Assembly: GCA_021204765.1 (NCBI GenBank)
Contig: JAJPYU010000129.1
Location: 1-17,154 of the forward strand
DNA length: 17,154 bases
DNA from: Clostridiales bacterium
Lineage (GTDB): Bacteria; Bacillota; Clostridia; Lachnospirales; Lachnospiraceae
Direction of reading: 5' to 3'
The notes beneath the pieces are model-generated. The model saw only the letters and a list, made by a program, of their open reading frames with translations. It made no database searches and was not told where the DNA came from. Shown one piece after another: positions 13,828 to 17,154 of the stretch; position 1 is the first letter of the stretch; every line of letters starts with the position of its first letter. The translations under genes were made by a program, and so were the position numbers.

Positions 13828-14523
13828 ATGAAACGTGTATTGTTAAAGCTTTCCGGGGAGGCCCTGGCAGGGGATAAGAAGACCGGATTCGATGATGCCA
13901 CCATTGTTGCGGTGGCGAAGCAGGTAAAGCAGCTTGTGGACGAGGGCATCCAGGTAGGTATAGTCATAGGAGGAGGCAATTTCTGGCGCGGCCGCACCAG
14001 CGAGAGCATTGACCGGACCAAGGCCGACCAGATAGGAATGCTGGCCACGGTCATGAACTGCATTTACGTCTCGGAGATCTTCCGTTCTGAGGGAATGATG
14101 ACCAATATCCTCACGCCTTTCGAGTGCGGCTCATTTACCAAGCTTTTTTCGAAGGACCGGGCAAACAAATATTTTGCGAAAAATATGGTTGTTTTCTTTG
14201 CAGGAGGCACCGGGCATCCGTTTTTCTCAACGGATACTGCCACAGTTCTGAGGGCTGTGGAGATAGAGGCCGATGCCATCCTCCTGGCCAAGGCCATTGA
14301 CGGAGTCTATGACAGCGATCCGAACCGGAATCCGGAGGCGGTGAAATTTGATGAGATCAGCATCGCCGAGGTCATAGACAGGAAGCTGGAGGTGGTGGAT
14401 CTGGCCGCTTCCATCCTCTGCATGGAGAATAAGATGCCCATGTATGTCTTCGCCCTTGCGGAGGAGGGCAGCATCGTGAAAGCCATCACAGGAGATTTCA
14501 ATGGGACGAAAGTCACCGTGTAG
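13828..14523 (+). CDS. pyrH: Uridylate kinase (UMP kinase)
   Basis: PyrH phosphorylates UMP to UDP and is a hexamer of the amino-acid-kinase fold, unlike eukaryotic UMP kinases. In the 231 residues from the ATG at 13828, KLSGEAL at 7-13 and GGGNFWRG at 48-55 form the nucleotide site, GTGHPFFSTDT at 127-137 lies in the UMP/effector region, and DGVYDSDP near 158-165 is the usual C-terminal motif. The frame remains open to a TTG at 13771, but AAGGAG (13816-13821) sets the start at 13828. It heads the conserved order pyrH-frr-uppS-cdsA-dxr. The usual rpsB-tsf pair is not upstream here. Confidence 0.97.
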   Translation: MKRVLLKLSGEALAGDKKTGFDDATIVAVAKQVKQLVDEGIQVGIVIGGGNFWRGRTSESIDRTKADQIGMLATVMNCIYVSEIFRSEGMMTNILTPFECGSFTKLFSKDRANKYFAKNMVVFFAGGTGHPFFSTDTATVLRAVEIEADAILLAKAIDGVYDSDPNRNPEAVKFDEISIAEVIDRKLEVVDLAASILCMENKMPMYVFALAEEGSIVKAITGDFNGTKVTV

Positions 14524-14556
14524 GATGGTGGGAGTTTGTATATAGCTGCGCAATGC

Positions 14557-14570
14557 ACGGAGTAATCCGT
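14557..14570 (+). other. Short hairpin in the pyrH-frr gap
   Basis: ACGGA (14557-14561) and TCCGT (14566-14570) form a 5-bp stem with a GTAA tetraloop. The 82-bp gap otherwise holds AT-rich sequence and the strong frr RBS AGGAGG (14590-14595). No U-tract follows, so this is not a terminator. It may be insignificant. Confidence 0.3.
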
Positions 14571-14605
14571 ATATCACATATATATTTACAGGAGGGGTTT
14601 ACATT

Positions 14606-15160
14606 ATGAATGAAAAGATCGCGAAATATCAGGATAAGATGGAGAAGACCCATGCGAACCTGCTTTCTGAGCTGGGCACTATCAGGGCCGGACGGGCCAA
14701 TCCCCACATCCTGGACCAGATAAGGGTGGATTACTACGGCTCGCCCATGTCGATCCAGCAGGTGGCCAATATCTCCGTGCCTGAGCCCAGGATGATAGTT
14801 ATCCAGCCCTGGGAGGCCTCCATGGTAAAGGTAATAGAGAAGGCTATCCTCACCTCTGATCTGGGCCTTAATCCCACAAACGACGGAAAGGCCATCCGAC
14901 TTGCATTCCCGGAGCTGACAGAGGAGCGCCGTAAAGAGCTGGCGAAGGATGTCAGGAAGAAAGGCGAGGAGGCCAAGGTGGCCATCCGCAATATCCGCCG
15001 TGACGCCAATGACACCATAAAGAAGCAGGGCAAGGCCGAATCAATGCCTGAGGATGCCGTCCTTGATCTCACTGACGAGATCCAGAAGCTGACAGACAAG
15101 TATATCAAGATCATTGACAAGTCAGTGGAGGAGAAAACGAAAGAAGTCATGACCGTATAA
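14606..15160 (+). CDS. frr: Ribosome recycling factor
   Basis: Frr, with EF-G, splits the post-termination ribosome so that its subunits can be reused. The 184 residues have the family length. RAGRANPHILDQIRVDYYG (about 28-46), IQPWEASMVKVIEKAI (about 66-81) and LGLNPTNDGKAIRLAFPELT (about 86-105) are hallmark segments, and the C-terminal helical arm follows (RKELAKDVRKKGEEAKVAIR). AGGAGG lies 10 nt before the ATG. It follows pyrH as in most Firmicutes. Confidence 0.98.
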   Translation: MNEKIAKYQDKMEKTHANLLSELGTIRAGRANPHILDQIRVDYYGSPMSIQQVANISVPEPRMIVIQPWEASMVKVIEKAILTSDLGLNPTNDGKAIRLAFPELTEERRKELAKDVRKKGEEAKVAIRNIRRDANDTIKKQGKAESMPEDAVLDLTDEIQKLTDKYIKIIDKSVEEKTKEVMTV

Positions 15161-15169
15161 GACGGTTAT

Positions 15170-15273
15170 TGTTCACACGTATCCTCAACGAACATGAGCA
15201 GTCTTAGCTCCGAAAGAGTGGGAAAGCATGCGAAGCAGGCGAGAGTGCGAATGTTTGTTGAGGAGTGTGAATA
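15170..15273. other. Unidentified structured element with long imperfect terminal inverted repeats
   Basis: Outer arms TTCACAC (15172-15178) and GTGTGAA (15265-15271) pair perfectly. After a 4-versus-1-base internal loop, CCTCAACGAACAT (15183-15195) pairs with ATGTTTGTTGAGG (15251-15263) over 13 bp with one G-U. The 55-base interior contains GAGC/GCTC (15196-15199, 15207-15210) as a small hairpin, CTCCGAAAGAG as an overlapping alternative, and a purine-rich run of GAA- and GAGA-containing motifs (15211-15250) that looks like RNA loop sequence. It could be a cis-acting RNA, a small RNA or a palindromic mobile repeat. I do not recognise a known riboswitch, T-box, SRP RNA or 6S RNA. There is no open frame across it worth calling. 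Confidence 0.55.
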
Positions 15274-15285
15274 TATAAGTATGAT
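15258..15285 (+). promoter_or_regulatory. Candidate promoter for uppS-cdsA-dxr
   Basis: TTGAGG (15258-15263) and TATGAT (15280-15285) are 16 bp apart. The -35 box lies inside the right arm of the inverted repeat, so folding of an upstream transcript or protein binding to the repeat could affect it. Initiation near 15292 would start the mRNA at the G+C-rich hairpin that follows. Confidence 0.4.
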
Positions 15286-15290
15286 ATTGG

Positions 15291-15314
15291 GCGGGGACAT
15301 GGCGGTGTCCCCGC
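15291..15314 (+). other. G+C-rich hairpin in the uppS leader
   Basis: GCGGGGACA (15291-15299) and TGTCCCCGC (15306-15314) form a perfect 9-bp stem with a six-base loop. No U-tract follows, which argues against an intrinsic terminator. It lies about 40 bases before the uppS start. GCGGG could instead pair with CCCGC at 15330-15334, which touches the presumed uppS RBS AGGGG (15335-15339), so two alternative folds are possible. Confidence 0.6.
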
Positions 15315-15354
15315 ATCCCATGCACAGGACCCGCAGGGGTAATTGGTTATATTT

Positions 15355-16077
15355 ATGGATATCAGCGAATTAAAGATTCCCACCCACGTCTCCATTATAA
15401 TGGATGGAAATGGGCGCTGGGCGAAAAAAAGAGGCATGCCCCGGACCTTCGGCCACAAGAGAGGCGCCGAAGTAGTCATGGATATCTGCCAGGACGCGGA
15501 TGACCTGGGGATTAAGTATCTTACCATCTATGCATTTTCCACGGAGAACTGGAGGAGGGCGGAGAGCGAGGTGAGGGCTCTTATGACCCTTTTTTCCCAA
15601 TACCTGAAGATCTGTTACAGGAAAGCCATGGAGAATAACATGCACGTTATCGTCATCGGCGATACTTCCGCACTGGCAAGGAGCCTGCAGGAACAGATCC
15701 GGGTGCTGGAGGAGGACACGAAGGATTTTGATCACTTTTATCTGCAGATCGCCATAAATTACGGCAGCCGGGATGAGATGGTGAGAGCCATGCGTAGACT
15801 TGCGGCAGACTGTGCTGACGGGAAGATTGCAGCCGGGGAGATCACTGAGGAGACATTTTCAGGATATCTTGACACGGCGGGGATCCCGGATCCGGATCTC
15901 ATGATACGCACCAGCGGGGAGGAGCGGCTGTCCAACTATCTTATGTGGCAGCACGCTTACAGTGAGTTCTATTTCACGGACTGCCTGTGGCCGGATTTTA
16001 ATAAGGAAGAACTGGTAAGGGCCATTGAGGCTTACACGAGGCGAGACAGAAGATACGGAAAGGTAAAGGAAGACTGA
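15355..16077 (+). CDS. uppS: Undecaprenyl diphosphate synthase (cis-prenyltransferase)
   Basis: UppS extends farnesyl diphosphate with eight isopentenyl units in cis to make C55-PP, the lipid carrier for peptidoglycan and other wall polymers. In 240 residues, IIMDGNGRWAKKRG begins at about 14 with catalytic Asp17, FSTENWRR lies at 61-68, NYGSRDEM at 135-142 and RTSGEERLSNYLMWQHAYSE at 185-204, all family signatures. ATG 15355 was chosen over an in-frame TTG at 15343, which lies within a few bases of the AGGGG ribosome binding site; the spacing from that site to the ATG is a little long (about 15 bases), so initiation may be modest. A structured leader precedes it. The next gene, cdsA, starts one base after its stop, which suggests translational coupling. 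Confidence 0.96.
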   Translation: MDISELKIPTHVSIIMDGNGRWAKKRGMPRTFGHKRGAEVVMDICQDADDLGIKYLTIYAFSTENWRRAESEVRALMTLFSQYLKICYRKAMENNMHVIVIGDTSALARSLQEQIRVLEEDTKDFDHFYLQIAINYGSRDEMVRAMRRLAADCADGKIAAGEITEETFSGYLDTAGIPDPDLMIRTSGEERLSNYLMWQHAYSEFYFTDCLWPDFNKEELVRAIEAYTRRDRRYGKVKED

Positions 16078-16078
16078 T

Positions 16079-16885
16079 ATGTTTAAGACAAGGTTACTTA
16101 GCGGCATAGTGCTGGTGATACTGGCGCTGATATTTATAATACACGGAGGCCCGCTGCTTCTGACTGTGGCGGCCATAATATCCGTCATCGGTCTCTTTGA
16201 GCTCTACCGTGTATTAAAAGTGGAAAAGAGCGTGGGAATTGCGGGGTATGCCGCGGCAGTGGTGTATTATTTAAATCTCCAGTTCGGCTTTATCCCAAAT
16301 ATCATGCTGCTTATCATGGCGCTGCTTTTGGTCTGCATGTGCTTTTTTGTCTTCGGATATCCCCGCTTTCACGCCTCACAGGTAATGGGAGTGTTTTTCG
16401 GATTCTTTTACGTGGCGGTAATGCTCTCCTGCATTTATCTTACAAGAGAACTGGCGGGCGGCACCTATCTGGTGTGGCTGATATTCTTAAGCTCCTGGGG
16501 CTGCGATACCTCTGCCTACTGCTTCGGAATGCTTTTCGGAAAGCACAAGATGGCACCGAAGCTTTCCCCGAAGAAATCTGTGGAAGGAGCAGTGGGAGGC
16601 GTCGTTGGGGCGGCAGTGCTGACGATCATCTATGGTTTCATCTTCAGGAATGGGATGGACGCCAGTGTGCCTTACATCATGATAATGGCGGGGATAGCCG
16701 CAGCCGGTGCTCTCTTCTCCATGGTGGGAGACCTGGCGGCCTCTGCCATCAAGAGAAATTACGATATAAAGGACTATGGGAAGCTGATACCCGGACACGG
16801 CGGCATTCTGGACCGCTTCGACAGTGTGATATTCACGGCACCAGTGATTTACTTTCTTTCGCTATACATCATCATCATGATATAA
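16079..16885 (+). CDS. cdsA: Phosphatidate cytidylyltransferase (CDP-diglyceride synthase)
   Basis: CdsA is an integral membrane enzyme that makes CDP-diacylglycerol from phosphatidic acid and CTP, the branch point to phosphatidylglycerol and cardiolipin. The 268 residues are mostly membrane helices (about eight). The family signature is complete at 222-248 (SAIKR, then KDYGK, PGHGG and DRFD), carrying the Asp and Lys residues of the active site. WGCDTSAYCFGMLFGKHKMAP near 140-160 is the other conserved region. The gene begins one base after the uppS stop. Confidence 0.97.
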   Translation: MFKTRLLSGIVLVILALIFIIHGGPLLLTVAAIISVIGLFELYRVLKVEKSVGIAGYAAAVVYYLNLQFGFIPNIMLLIMALLLVCMCFFVFGYPRFHASQVMGVFFGFFYVAVMLSCIYLTRELAGGTYLVWLIFLSSWGCDTSAYCFGMLFGKHKMAPKLSPKKSVEGAVGGVVGAAVLTIIYGFIFRNGMDASVPYIMIMAGIAAAGALFSMVGDLAASAIKRNYDIKDYGKLIPGHGGILDRFDSVIFTAPVIYFLSLYIIIMI

Positions 16886-16928
16886 ATGAGGTGGTGCAGT
16901 CCAACGATATTTATAAGGGAACAGTTTT

Positions 16929-17154
16929 ATGAAGAGGATTTCCATTTTAGGTTCGACAGGTTCAATCGGTACGCAGACGCTGGATGTCGTACGGCGGCAC
17001 TCAGGGGAGTTTGAAGTCGTGGCACTGGCGGCGGGGGAAAATATTACTCTTTTGGCTGAGCAGATCAGGGAGTTTCACCCTGCTCTGGTGGCGGTAAAGA
17101 CTGAGAAATGTGCTCGGGAGCTTCAGATCACCGTGGCGGATATGGGTGTGAGCG
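16929..17154 (+). CDS. dxr: 1-deoxy-D-xylulose 5-phosphate reductoisomerase, 5' part (cut by window edge)
   Basis: Dxr makes 2-C-methyl-D-erythritol 4-phosphate, the first committed intermediate of the non-mevalonate isoprenoid pathway that supplies UppS. The 75 visible codons begin MKRISILGSTGSIGTQTLDV, with the NADPH-binding GSTGSIG at residues 8-14, and continue with a typical N-terminal Rossmann pattern (FEVVALAAGENITLLAEQI, ALVAVK). AAGGGA (16915-16920) lies 8 nt before the ATG. The gene runs off the right edge in frame, so the catalytic domain is not seen. The gene order after cdsA is as expected. Confidence 0.95.
   Translation, partial: MKRISILGSTGSIGTQTLDVVRRHSGEFEVVALAAGENITLLAEQIREFHPALVAVKTEKCARELQITVADMGVS

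Noticed and set aside
15291..15320. Intrinsic terminator before uppS
   Set aside because: The 9-bp G+C stem is strong but is followed by ATCCCATGC, with no run of T, so factor-independent termination is unlikely.
16339..16932. A 197-codon plus-strand frame overlapping cdsA in another frame
   Set aside because: cdsA has a complete family signature in its own frame; the overlapping product is basic, Gly/Arg/His-rich and matches nothing.
1..17154. CRISPR arrays, tRNA or rRNA genes, insertion sequences, phage or toxin-antitoxin genes
   Set aside because: I looked for regularly spaced repeats, cloverleaf-like sequence, transposase motifs and small paired genes and saw none; the window is mainly housekeeping DNA.

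Overview
The window reads as chromosomal DNA of a Gram-positive, low-to-mid G+C Firmicute, most likely a Clostridia/Lachnospiraceae gut or rumen bacterium. The grounds are: strong AGGAGG-type ribosome binding sites, TTGACA/TATAAT-type promoters, lipoproteins with Clostridia-style acidic linkers, a YerC/YecD TrpR-family regulator, the Firmicute gene order pyrH-frr-uppS-cdsA-dxr, and a DAP-type MurE next to DapF. I see no rRNA, tRNA, CRISPR array, transposase or phage gene. The assignment is by eye and goes no finer than family level.

Layout. (1) 72-4543, plus strand: a lipoprotein GH5 endoglucanase with a C-terminal CBM2-like module, then a three-gene ABC importer (lipoprotein binding protein, permease, ATPase) of the COG2984/COG4120/COG1101 type, whose characterised relatives take up tryptophan or tyrosine. 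A very good promoter lies between the cellulase and the binding protein, and a hairpin lies between the binding protein and the permease. (2) 4530-5617, minus strand: a two-gene unit, yerC (TrpR-like regulator) then an orphan larE-type PP-loop sulfurtransferase. larE overlaps the end of the ATPase gene tail to tail. (3) 5618-5775: a compact divergent promoter region with two well-formed promoters back to back. (4) 5776-13684, plus strand: glgA, a very long hairpin, ftsK/spoIIIE, a zinc-ribbon/TM/TPR/CHB_HEX-repeat membrane protein, dapF and murE. (5) 13828 to the right edge, plus strand: pyrH, frr, uppS, cdsA and the 5' part of dxr, with a long structured intergenic element between frr and uppS.

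How the genes fit together. Much of the right two thirds serves growth and envelope building. DapF makes meso-diaminopimelate, MurE adds it to the peptidoglycan precursor, Dxr and UppS act early and late in making the undecaprenyl lipid carrier, CdsA makes CDP-diacylglycerol, FtsK moves DNA at the division septum, and PyrH and Frr supply UTP precursor and recycle ribosomes. The left third is about nutrient capture and storage: cellulose/beta-glucan cleavage, import of a small solute (probably an aromatic amino acid) and glycogen synthesis.

Most genes belong to known families and I do not claim a new system. The parts that established families do not explain are the ~105-bp frr-uppS structured element, the ~68-bp three-tier hairpin after glgA, the near-identical acidic linker in two adjacent but unrelated lipoproteins, the yerC/glgA divergent control region, and the zinc-ribbon/TPR/CHB_HEX protein of unknown role.
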